In this document: piece after piece, positions 1 to 9,353 of the stretch
How positions within the stretch are numbered: the first letter of the stretch is position 1
How the letters are laid out: each line of letters starts with the position of its first letter
Assembly (NCBI GenBank): GCA_903813345.2
Contig: CAIIXF020000009.1
Span: 35,147,759-35,211,758, forward strand
Direction: 5' to 3'
DNA from: Owenia fusiformis
Lineage: Eukaryota; Annelida; Polychaeta; Sabellida; Oweniidae
DNA: 64,000 nt
Notes under the pieces: model-generated
What the model was told of the DNA's origin: nothing
What the model saw: the letters and a program-made list of their open reading frames with translations, nothing else
Databases searched by the model: none
Program-made: the position numbers and the translations under genes

Positions 1-1266
1 TGACTTTTGAGCTTCAAAACTCTTTCCATTTCTTAAAAAAAAAAATTGATTTGAAATTGTTATGGGCTAATCCTAATCTTTTTTGTTCATATTTTATAAG
101 GTCTATAAATCGAGTTTTTTCTCTATGGTTAAGATGTTACTTGCTATAATTATCCATTTGAATAAGTTTATGTCACTTTCGAGAAAAGTATGCCAATCTT
201 TTATATTTGTTTTTTATTTGTGTACATTTTTATGGACTTAAAGATCCAACAGGTTTCATTTTTATGTTGTTGTCATCACTTTTAAGGATCTAAATAAAAT
301 GCTTGTGCATTAATCAAAGGTGTCAAAGGTTGCCTTGTACCATTCATAATTCAAGTTTTCTCACATCCTTCAATTCAATACAAACAAGGCATTAACATAT
401 AAAATTTCACCACCCGCCATTTGTACCAGATTCCAACCAACAAATGCCAAACACCAACCACCAAACACCATCCACAAACATATGACATTATGTCATCATT
501 TGAGGTAGTGAGATAAACATTTTACTCATGAGGATGAACATTACAAAACTACAACTTCGTTCATTCTTCCAAACACATGTTATACTGATTTTTAAAATTG
601 TGCAATGCGCATGACGGAAACAAATATTTATGTGTACAGGTAAGTACACTGAACTTTACAGGTAACCAAATTAAACTATAAGTATAGATGTCATGTGAGT
701 ATGAAGTTATTGCAATCATTCAAAATAAACTTCAATTTATAAATATAAATACATATTTTATAGCCACATCCACGAATGTGACACTTTTTTCAATTTTACC
801 CAACACTATTAATGGCCTCTGAAACGAATAACTAGGGGTTGATCCCTAGCAAGCTGACACTTAAAGGTGCAACAATTAGTGCAGGTGGCCATTCAACGAT
901 CATCGACCAGTGTCAAAATATATTTAAGTTTGGATATTTCATCAAGACTAACATATATTTTTATTATCTCCAAAGAAACCCCCTGGATGAACATTATTTC
1001 AGCTGATATTCCTCTTGAAATGTGGTGAATCTTAAAAATCTATAAGTAGGACTCCCTTTATAGGAGCTTTGAACTGAATTTACACTTCTTAATGCTGAAA
1101 TTGAGAGTTTATCCATACACTTTAATAAAATAGGTATATCAAAGAAGATATTAAGCCAAATATTGACCTGATAGCTCAGAATAAATAAAAAGTTTCGAAT
1201 TTTCGCTCTACAGTCCTTGTTGCCCCTTTAAATACCCAAGAGTGCAATAAAAAATAATGATTGTAC
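1..1266 (-). other. RAP1GDS1 intron 7 (partial)
   Basis: No coding block or splice-bounded exon recognised. It contains an antisense copy of the hairpin/microsatellite family H3 at about 384-475. Confidence 0.7.
384..475 (-). repeat. H3-family repeat copy, minus orientation
   Basis: Contains CAAGGCATT, then TTTCACCACC, then a run rich in ACCAACCACCAAACACCATC. Its reverse complement resembles the 31178-31307 element (GGTTGGTGGTTGGCAG core, CAAATGG, GGTGGTGA end, AATGCCTTG outer box). The family assignment is by eye. Confidence 0.6.
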
Positions 1267-1386
1267 CATATTCTGCGAGAGTGCCCAGTAGGTCCAGAAC
1301 GGGCTCTTCTCCTTCATTGCCAGGCTCTAAGAGATCCACAACTGTTGACGAAATTCCACTTTCGCTGATCTTCTCCCGACCAAAAT
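1267..1386 (-). CDS. RAP1GDS1: RAP1GDS1 coding exon 7 (residues 214-253), last one in the window
   Basis: 120-bp exon, phase 1 on both sides, encoding FGREKISESGISSTVVDLL and LDLLGTLAEYG, matching human KEQFASTNIAEELVKLF and FEVLAPLAEND. The donor is G|GTACAA. The next exon lies left of position 1. Confidence 0.9.
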
Positions 1387-4300
1387 CTAGAAAACACAAA
1401 GATATTTGCATGGATTTTTAAAATTCATTCATTTGTGTGAATGGTTGGTATGTTGTAAATAAATAAAAATACAAGATTCTATTTTATTTGGGAATGTAAT
1501 GACATAGACACAATTTAATTTCTTAAGTGTGACTTTTTATTTCAAATTTTTCAAAGAGATGTGAAATAATGGCACATATTGGAATTTTGAGTTTCCTTTC
1601 CTTTATCCCATGCATCCTGAAAATGCAAATGTACCTGAATCAAACAAGCTTGCGACTGTCATAAGAGCCATGTGACACACAGCATCATCATTGCGACATT
1701 GTTCTAAGTACTGCTTCATAATAGAGACTGCATCCAGATTGATTGCCTTCTCTTGCATACATTCTACAACAGAGACATCTTTTCAAACAGACATCTTTAC
1801 AAAACATTCTAAAACAAAAAGACACCTTATATGAGCATTCTACAACAGAGACACCTTCATGTGAACATTATGAAGAACTGTGACATCTTTATGATGAATT
1901 TTATAACAGAAACATATCAGGTAGTAGCAACACATTGCAAGGTATATTTAGATTATGTTATTGTTTAGCAGCAACATTAATGTAGGAGTACTCCAAACAA
2001 TGAAATTAAAAAGCTTACCAAAATGTCACTAATGGTTACAAAAGTGTACGAATTTGTTACAGATTCTGCTGCCAAAGCTGACCACCAACTGCCAATGCAG
2101 TCACGAAACAATGGGAGCTATGTCAACATGCCAAAACTTCATGGGGGTGTAAAAAATTGTCAGCTTTTCTTGCTCTATAGATTATCATTTGTGACAGTAT
2201 TACAGACAACAATACCACTCGGTAAATATTTGGTGGCTTGTTCATGTCATAAGTTTTAAATAAGAACTACAGGTATAAAAATTATAATGAATTTTCTGGC
2301 AACACTATGCCCATGGAATTAAAGTGAACATAGCAAAATATTTACAATTCTATGAGTAAAAACTGCCGGTCATCTGACTTACTCCTCCATGAGTTATCAA
2401 AACCTCCTTAGTGGACACCAGACAATATTCTTATTGATTTTTTCTCAACTTAACATAACAGTAAGCCATTCATCTTACCATTACAATTGGTTAGATTCAG
2501 CAAGTAGCCACATGCAATCATTCTTAGCTTATCGGCATCAGTTTGTGTATTTGAGATATGACTAGTGAGGACATCTAAAAGTTTTTTTAACCCTCCATTC
2601 TTCTCAACTTCAGTTCTCCCTTCATCTGCAATAGCATGGTTATATTTAAGTGCATGTGTATTGTCAGTGTATTTCAGGTTCATTTTTCAATTGGGTTTTC
2701 TATCATTGATAATGGAAATGGGTACTATGGGACACATTAAGATCAATATACATTTTTGTGTTCATTATTCTATTATTTGGGAGATTTTACACATTCAATT
2801 TTAACAAGTTGAACAGGAAAGCACATTTTACTGTAGTTTTGATGACGAGATCTATGTAGTGTCCAACTACCCACCCGCAGATGCACACAAGCACACCCAG
2901 CACAAAACTATAACTTTACAATAATCCATCCTATTATGTTTATATACTCACCATTATCATAACATATATTTCCTAATGCTCTACACACTTGTATAGAGAG
3001 ATGTACATTGTCTGTAGACATGAGGCCCACTAGGGGTGGAATGAAGCCTGCCTCTACACATGGCACTCTGGCATACTCTGAAATATAACATAGGGAAATG
3101 TAGATTTGTTTCAACGGTTGAAACTGATCATGTATGTGTATCTGGTTTGTATCTTATGCATGGAGACTTTTCCATAATTTTTCGGCATGATGTGGTGTGA
3201 TTTTTCAATTTCAAATTCCATTTGATCAAAGTTTGCATGCCATTTTTATAACTAATATTGGAATTTTGTCTGGCGGTGCAAAATTCCTGGAGGGAAGATA
3301 TGTGATATATGCCCACTCATTGATTTGAGCTGGATATATGAGGGTTATTTAATGGATTTTTTGAATATAGGGTATATCCTGGGGGAAATACAATATATCT
3401 ACCCCAGGGATCCGGGGACTGTATTTCCCGAGGGTTATATTTTGTATCCAAAAGCGAGCATTAAATAACTGATTTATCTATGTACTATTTACAGGGTTTG
3501 TATCATTCAGATGATGTTTTAAATTCTGATAGCTTCTTCTTGATAAAAAACAGGTATGGGATAAATAGTATTTATCCTGCTGGCTACTCAGATATGGCAT
3601 ATATTCCTGAGTGTTATCTAGACCACGACAATCTACATATGAAATACTTATCCTAATAACTGGACATGTGACAATGGGTCAGATTTATAATATTGATTCC
3701 AGAATATCCTGAACCTCATATATGATAATCTCTATAATTATGTATTAACATCAACAGAGGAAGAATATGCATCCCATGTAGAATTGGCAAATATTACATT
3801 CATAACCATCATTTACATACCAGCCTTCGCAAGCTCAGCTATGAGGTGGGAAACTGTTTCCTGGAGTTTGGGCTCTTCATTAAGGAGGAGCAAAAGTTGA
3901 GGCAAAACTTTAGCATCATATAATTTCTGTCGTATATCAACCTTCTCTTTATCATCTACAAAAAACCAAAATAAATAGATCACGCTAGATCATGGTTTCG
4001 GGATATATGGGTTTTGTTTTTCTTATGATATACACTTAGAGTTTGCTTTTTCTCGCTAGGTTCTATTAAAACTTTTGGTCCTTTCCCTTTATTATATAGA
4101 TTGTATCTTTATATGATATGATGATAAGTTCAATTGCGACTTTAACATCAAGGGATCCTGGTTGCTATCAATAGACAGATATTTCCTGTCTGAGAGCCTT
4201 AAATGGCTTCTGAGAATGATTTATCAATTACCCTTAAAGAACAAAATACCGAAATAATAAGACAATGTTTTGTTTAAGATGATTGCAGGGTGGTATATTC

Positions 4301-7300
4301 ATCCCTCACCATCATTTGTTAGTTTCTCTATGAGAGCATCTAGTGTTGGTCCAATAGTTCCTTTCTCTCCATCAATGTGTAGTTGGGCCACCAGGTTATT
4401 AATATCATCTGAAACAATACATATAACAGGTTGTTCCATTATCATCAATCATTGAGATATTAAGGATGTGAAGCACAATAAGATTATACATAGTTTTTGC
4501 TTTAATACTTTATCATAAGAACAATGTTATTAGAAATCTCATTCAGCTTTGATAACCTATTTATACTGTGAGATGTCATTAATTCAAAGTAGCCATAGGA
4601 ATAAAGGTATGTAATACATCAGTTATGTCACTATGAAGTGAAATTTTACATTTTGTTCTTGCCTAAATATAGAAACTCCCAAGGTCGGCTTATGTTGTTG
4701 GCACTATTGGCCTATATTTCATGTAATAGTGAAAAACCTCTAATTAAACAAGGATATCAAAATGTGTAGCCTAGGAGTAAGTACTCAAGTTAACTGTAGA
4801 ATGGAAATTGATTTTGTAAATGGCTCTGAATGGTGATGGATTGTGACCTTGTTAGATTATTTGCCAGCCTTTAATTAGAATCTTGGATTTAGAGAACACG
4901 CCACATTCTATTCATTGAAGGTATAACTGTAGATAACCATAAGAACTAGAAGGTCATATTAAACATCTAATAAATGACTGAAAAGATTACTTGAAAAGGT
5001 TACTCCAAAAATACTAAAAAATTACTTTTGGAGTAAAAACAAAAAAAAGTAAAATAACCTCCATTTTTCAAAAAAGCCAACTCAAAGAACAAATTAAGAC
5101 AATACACTGACGAATCAATCTAGTCTATCTGTTATTCAATTCTAAATAATGAGTCTTGCCCCTTATTCTCCCGCACTTCTCTCATGTGATGCATGGGGAA
5201 TGGGGGCAGATTCATGATCTTGATACCAGACTACCGTATAACATATAAAATCAGTGATGTGATGACGATTCTTTATTTATATTAGGATAAGGGCTGAGGG
5301 CCTTCCAGTCATGCCCCAAATGTAAGCCCTCTAATAAGCTAAATTATATCAGTAGTGTAGTACAGTATGTATGAAAGGTTTAGAATTTATTAGATTAATG
5401 GGGCAGTTGTCTGAAGCAATATTGATCTTGTACTCAACAGAGCCTCAACTGAATTATAAGAGATGAAATTGAAAGGAAATATCTACTCGTTCTGTATGAA
5501 GTGTATCATCTCTAGATGATCTATATTTCAACCAACATCGTTTCCCACGGTCAATCACTATGTTCTACCCATGGGTTCACATGAGAAACTTAAAGGACAA
5601 CTGAAATAGCTTTTCTCAACTTGCAGCTACAAAAATGTGGTTTTCTCCATTGCGATAGCCATTATAAAATAAATGTTAGATAACTGCTAACGGTCATAGA
5701 TAACGAAATAAAACTAACTGATCAATGTGACCTGGACAGCTTGCCATACCAATTAGAATTCAGGAAATTTGAATTAAGCCCCTGAATCAGTCACCACCTG
5801 CCATTTGTTATAGATACCAGCCGCTGAACTCCAGATGCTAAACACCAACCACCGAACATCATCCACAAATTGGAGACTATAGCAATAGTTGAAATATCTT
5901 CCATTGACATCCAATGGCATAATTTCCTGTAGAAAACAATCTAGTAATATTGCAAAATAAGGATTAGATGAGACAAGGAAATATAGTTAATTAGCAAATT
6001 GCATGCACATTCCTAATTTAGTTGTCTCTTGGTATTGCCTGCGCCACATCAGGTCATTCTGCACTGCCCTTCCTTCAATACATTGAGAAGATGAAGATTG
6101 AAAATTATCCAAAATCAAAGTTACGAGTATTTTTTGCTTCCGAGGAATTCCAAAAATTATTTTATGTTAATTTGATTATGTACGTTGTTGGAAAATAATG
6201 TTAAAGCGGGTTAATTCTTCAGGGAAGAGCAGCCGAGACTCCTAATAGAAAACACTAATGCTGTTATTGCCTAAACAGAAGTCTAAACAGAAGTCTATCA
6301 TATTATATCAGTCCTCTCTGAGCAACAATCCAGTAATTTGCAAATAATGTAGAAATCAATATATTTGTAGACATTGCCAAGTTCTCTTATAGCCTTCACG
6401 CTAAGTTCTTCGCCAGCTAAAATGTCACTCGACTTTTTTGTGATTATGAGTCAAAGAAAGCATTCTTGAGTTTCAAATTGACTTCTGTGGTAACTTGAAA
6501 CCATCTTCTAATTTATTCCACTTACCTTTTATTCTTTCTCCAAATATATTCTTTGAAAATCGGATTTTAAGGGTGTTAATCAGGGTAATTCTGTGCAATT
6601 TTATCAAAAATCTTGTTGCTATCTAGAAACGAGCAATTGTGATCTTGTTGTTACCTAGGAACGAGCAATTGTGATGTCACGTCACACTCATGTTAATTCT
6701 GGAATCACATGACAGCCATTTTGGAAATTTCAAAAAAGTTCCCAATTAAAAAGGCTAAATGCTGTTCACAAATTGGAAACATCAAAGCCTGATCAAAAAA
6801 AAGTCCCAAAAAGAAACAGTCACCCTAAGGCATGGAGTATGTAAACTATTTGAGAAACAAAGTTGAATTAATGATAAAACATTATGACATTAAGACCAAA
6901 AAGACTGACTTTGGCATTTGAACTTTAATGCCCCTGCCCCTAATTTTTCACCTATCATCACACTAAAGCATTCTTCCTACCTCAGTTATGTAGAATGTAT
7001 CATATAGCAGTGAATTAAATGTTAATTAAAATATTACGAGAAAATAAAGACAAGAGATGATGTTTGACGTAAAGTACCACGTCTATTTTTCTACATCTCT
7101 TTTACATTCAGCAAATGCCATCTCAGGATTATGAAGTTATAGACAATATAACATATTTATAAGATATTTTGAAATTTGAATTTGGAAACATTATACCATA
7201 TACATGTATGTGTATATTTCTCAAGAACTTTTTTAAAAATACCCCATCCTTCTTTTACTGAAACACATGTAAAATGAGGTTGACAGATTTATGATTAACA

Positions 7301-8711
7301 ATCAACAATGGGTTAACAATATCGAGATACTTTTTCTACCCATTTTCAAAATAATGAGCATACAAAATAACCCTGACAATATATTTACAATATTTTTAAA
7401 AAATATAGATAAAACAATGTGTCTAATATCGACTTCACATCCTGACTGACTTGCTAGACTCAAAATTATAAAACTTAGCTAAAGATCGTGACTGTCATTT
7501 ACCTTCCAGAAGTTAGTAAACATTCTTAAATATAACTCTATCAGCTTTATGTTGTTGATCATGAAGCATTAGCTCAGTATCTGATAGAAATAAATGTAAA
7601 GTGATTTTGAATGTTCCATTTTTCTTTGATATTGTGCTTATGCTCAAAAGTTGACGCAACAAAATCTATGCAGGCGCATAACCAGGGCAGACATCAGTGT
7701 TCGAACTTAACTTTTTAGACTGGTAGTGAAAATAGTTACCTGACATTTTTTCTAGGTAACTAAATTCCAAAGTAAGGTAGTTGTTTTTACCGGTTGAGAA
7801 AAATTCGATAGACACAGTCAGTTTTCCTTGACACTAAAAACAAGTCTATCGATCTGTTGATCTTAAGTTTATTATTAATTATTATTCCATGATAACATTT
7901 GAAACTTCATGCCTTGTTTTCAGAGATAGTACTAAATGCCTATACAAGTAATATAGTGGTGAAGGCCTTCATGGACATCAAATACCAGTATACATGTATG
8001 TAGCCCTGGATCAGCATAGTTTACAAAATTGTCATCATAATCATACATGGAACAATCTTCTCCAATCCGTAATAGACACCACAGAAATAAATCAATTCAA
8101 GAATGGAATTGATTAGCACCTGATAAGACAAATGTCCGAGCAGAAAATGGCATATTGGAATTTGGCAGAAAAAAACATTCACTCGACTAACAATTACAAG
8201 TCTTGATCGAAAAAGAAGTATTTCAGCGCTCCAATACTTGGACGGATTGATGATACTGATGTAAGACACAGTTAGAGACCAAAAGTAAGCCGCGGATCTC
8301 ATTATTCATGTTTTCAAAGGTCACTATTATTCAGCTGTCCAAGTGCGCTGTGGGAAAGCTATTATATCAAAATCCAAATAGCTTTCGCAGGAAGTAAGTA
8401 ACATCCCTATGTCTTGTAATAGTACATTGAAGTTTCAAGAGTCAAAAATTCAACCATACTATACATGCGCATTGACTGACCTATAACTGAACTGAACCAG
8501 TTCAGACTGCCCTTACTCCTGGACTGTCAAGCAAGATCTGATATTGCAGTTTGAAATTGAATCAATCAGATCAGATCAAATGAATGAGGAAAAATTCTAA
8601 ATTTTGATTTCATATTCAATCTACAATAGCTCTGTATTCCATGGTCAAAGTGATCCAAGATCATTAATAAATATCGACAAGTACATACTCCAACTAATTT
8701 TACTTACCCAT
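1267..8711 (-). CDS. RAP1GDS1: RAP1GDS1 (SmgGDS), N-terminal 253 residues in seven exons, gene continues off left edge
   Basis: Armadillo-repeat guanine-nucleotide exchange factor and chaperone for small GTPases with polybasic tails (Rap1, RhoA, Rac, K-Ras), acting in cytosol and nucleus. Seven exons joined by GT-AG introns, all in phase 1, give an open reading frame from 8711 down to 1267. The translation lines up throughout with what I recall of human SmgGDS: residues 80-121 contain RVPCVEAGF and RALGNICYD (human RIPCVDAGL, RALGNICYD), residues 122-170 contain DEGRTEV and MIACGYLLNLTN, and residues 214-253 contain DLLGTLAEYG (human EVLAPLAEND). Human SmgGDS has 607 residues, so about 40% is here and the rest lies left of position 1. 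Exons: 8711-8708, 4408-4310, 3955-3821, 3077-2952, 2625-2479, 1763-1635, 1386-1267. The gene is divergent from the PDZ gene starting at 9261. Identification is firm; isoform use is inferred. Confidence 0.93.
1635..1763 (-). CDS. RAP1GDS1: RAP1GDS1 coding exon 6 (residues 171-213)
   Basis: 129-bp exon, phase 1 on both sides. It encodes CMQEKAINLDAVSIMKQYL and VCHMALMTVASLFDSG, matching human LQAQLINMGVIPTLVKLL and MCLVAFGNLAEL. The acceptor is TTGTAG and the donor G|GTACAT. Confidence 0.9.
1764..2478 (-). other. RAP1GDS1 intron 5
   Basis: Intron between exons 5 and 6. Nothing recognised apart from a short imprecise repetition of 'acattctacaacagagacatct' type text near 1760-1860. Short open frames on the plus strand here show no protein-like features. 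Confidence 0.6.
2479..2625 (-). CDS. RAP1GDS1: RAP1GDS1 coding exon 5 (armadillo repeat C, 49 codons)
   Basis: 147-bp exon, exactly 49 codons, phase 1 on both sides, so it can be skipped without a frameshift. It encodes DEGRTEVEKNGG, a variable middle and CGYLLNLTNCN, aligned with human EGRSAVDQAGG and CGMLMNYSNEN. From family knowledge, the short human isoform (558 residues) lacks 49 residues, armadillo repeat C, at this place. Confidence 0.94.
2952..3077 (-). CDS. RAP1GDS1: RAP1GDS1 coding exon 4 (armadillo repeat B)
   Basis: 126-bp exon, phase 1 on both sides, encoding residues 80-121. It has the most conserved block in the window: VPCVEAGFIPPLVGLM followed by CRALGNICYDN. The donor is G|GTGAGT. 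Confidence 0.95.
3078..3820 (-). other. RAP1GDS1 intron 3
   Basis: Intron between exons 3 and 4; holds one palindromic MITE at 3344-3469 and nothing else recognised. Confidence 0.6.
3344..3469. mobile_element. 126-bp palindromic MITE
   Basis: Perfect 11-bp inverted ends GTTATTTAATG / CATTAAATAAC, with further inverted similarity inward (GGGAAATACA against TGTATTTCCC) around a centre with CCCAGGGATCCGGGG. The whole unit can fold into one hairpin. No clear target duplication was seen. Confidence 0.65.
3821..3955 (-). CDS. RAP1GDS1: RAP1GDS1 coding exon 3 (armadillo repeat A region)
   Basis: 135-bp exon, phase 1 on both sides, encoding residues 35-79. VLPQLLLLLNEEP and VSHLIAELAKAG align with human GILQLFASLLTPQ and VANIIAEVAKNE. 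The donor is G|GTATGT. Confidence 0.93.
4310..4408 (-). CDS. RAP1GDS1: RAP1GDS1 coding exon 2 (residues 2-34)
   Basis: 99-bp exon between a TTTCAG acceptor and a G|GTGAGG donor, phase 1 at both ends. It encodes a helical stretch with LDALIEKLTNDG, matching the human N-terminal helix around CLDCLLQALAQNN. Confidence 0.88.
4409..8707 (-). other. RAP1GDS1 intron 1 (4.3 kb)
   Basis: No exon with plausible junctions found. It holds a 48-bp block near 4518-4565 that recurs at about 39522-39569, an H3-family relic at about 5790-5875 (minus orientation) and a tandem duplication at about 6608-6676 around ACGAGCAATTGTGAT. The relic at 7695-7800 with GTAGTGAAAATAGTTACCTG resembles the hAT-like element at 33478-33671. 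Confidence 0.6.
5785..5875 (-). repeat. H3-family repeat relic, minus orientation
   Basis: CACCACCTGCCATTTGTTA, then ACCAGCCGCTGAAC, then ACACCAACCACCGAACATC parallels the copy at 384-475 and the reverse complement of 31178-31307. Confidence 0.5.
8708..8711 (-). CDS. RAP1GDS1: RAP1GDS1 coding exon 1 (start codon plus one base)
   Basis: On the minus strand the bases ATGG are followed directly by GTAAGT, a consensus donor. The single trailing G joins the AT of exon 2 to make Asp2, giving the N-terminus Met-Asp-Asp-Ile-Asn. The start context is GAAATGG, with a purine at -3 and G at +4. The 5' UTR lies at higher coordinates and its cap site was not located. The choice rests on perfect phase agreement with exon 2 and on the human protein also starting only a few residues before the first armadillo helix. 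Confidence 0.75.
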
Positions 8712-9260
8712 TTCTTTGTCCAATTGTAGATTTCTATATAAATTGAAAATAGATAAGCAATTTTGGTTTCTTCAACTATCATTTGCTAACCCGGAAGTGA
8801 ACTTTGATTGATTGACCTAATTAAAAATCAATGCGCGGAATATATTATTGCAAAATCAATTCTTTATAAACATATTTCAATAATCAAAAATATATTTGAA
8901 GCTAATAAAAACAGCATATCTTTGATTTATTGACATATTTATCTTCTTTAATGATAAATGAGTGGGGAATGCATTTCTAATGTGCTAGAACAAAACTAGA
9001 AGCGGTGAAAAGGCGTAGTAAGCAATGTGACCTGAATGGGTATTTTTGAAATTGGAATACGACCAACAACGCTGCTGTTTTCAACCTTTCAGTGTGAAAA
9101 GTCTCTAAACTAGTTGGAAACAGTTAACAAGAAATATATTATGCTATCTTTATCTGATTAAAGTTGGACTAAGGAGGGTTTAACAGGGCAAACGAAAGTT
9201 TTCGGAGTCGGACTTTTTCATTTTAGATATTTCGAAGGTGCTCTTGGCGGGTTTACCAAA
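8712..9260. promoter_or_regulatory. Divergent intergenic region, probable bidirectional promoter
   Basis: Only 549 bp separate the RAP1GDS1 start codon (8711, minus) from the PDZ-gene start codon (9261, plus). The region must hold both 5' UTRs and core promoters. A CCGGAAGTGA sequence at 8791-8800 matches the ETS/GABP consensus, which is common in housekeeping bidirectional promoters. No obvious TATA box at a fitting place. Cap sites were not located. Confidence 0.6.
8791..8800 (+). promoter_or_regulatory. ETS/GABP-type binding site CCGGAAGTGA
   Basis: Exact match to the ETS-family core CCGGAAGT, 80 bp upstream of the RAP1GDS1 start codon and 461 bp upstream of the PDZ-gene start. Function is inferred from motif and position. 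Confidence 0.5.
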
Positions 9261-9353
9261 ATGTCCAACACCGTAATTTTGACAGGAGGATCTCCTTGGG
9301 GATTTCGCCTTCAAGGGGGAGCTGAATGCAATCAACCAATACGTATCGCCAAG
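9261..9353 (+). CDS. LDB3/PDLIM-like: PDZ gene exon 1: first half of PDZ domain
   Basis: 31 codons from ATG to a phase-0 donor AAG|GTAAGA. It holds the carboxylate-binding loop Pro-Trp-Gly-Phe and the strand FRLQGGAECNQPIRIAK. The start context is AAAATGT. Human LDB3/PDLIM exon 1 ends at the equivalent place (after ISR / IAK), to my recollection. Confidence 0.93.

Noticed and set aside
2023-2259. Plus-strand open frame inside a RAP1GDS1 intron
   Set aside because: No protein-like composition, splice signals or known motif; it lies opposite an intron of a well-supported gene.
8021-8302. 93-codon minus-strand frame as an alternative RAP1GDS1 first exon
   Set aside because: No phase-compatible donor seen, and the exon at 8708-8711 explains the start exactly.
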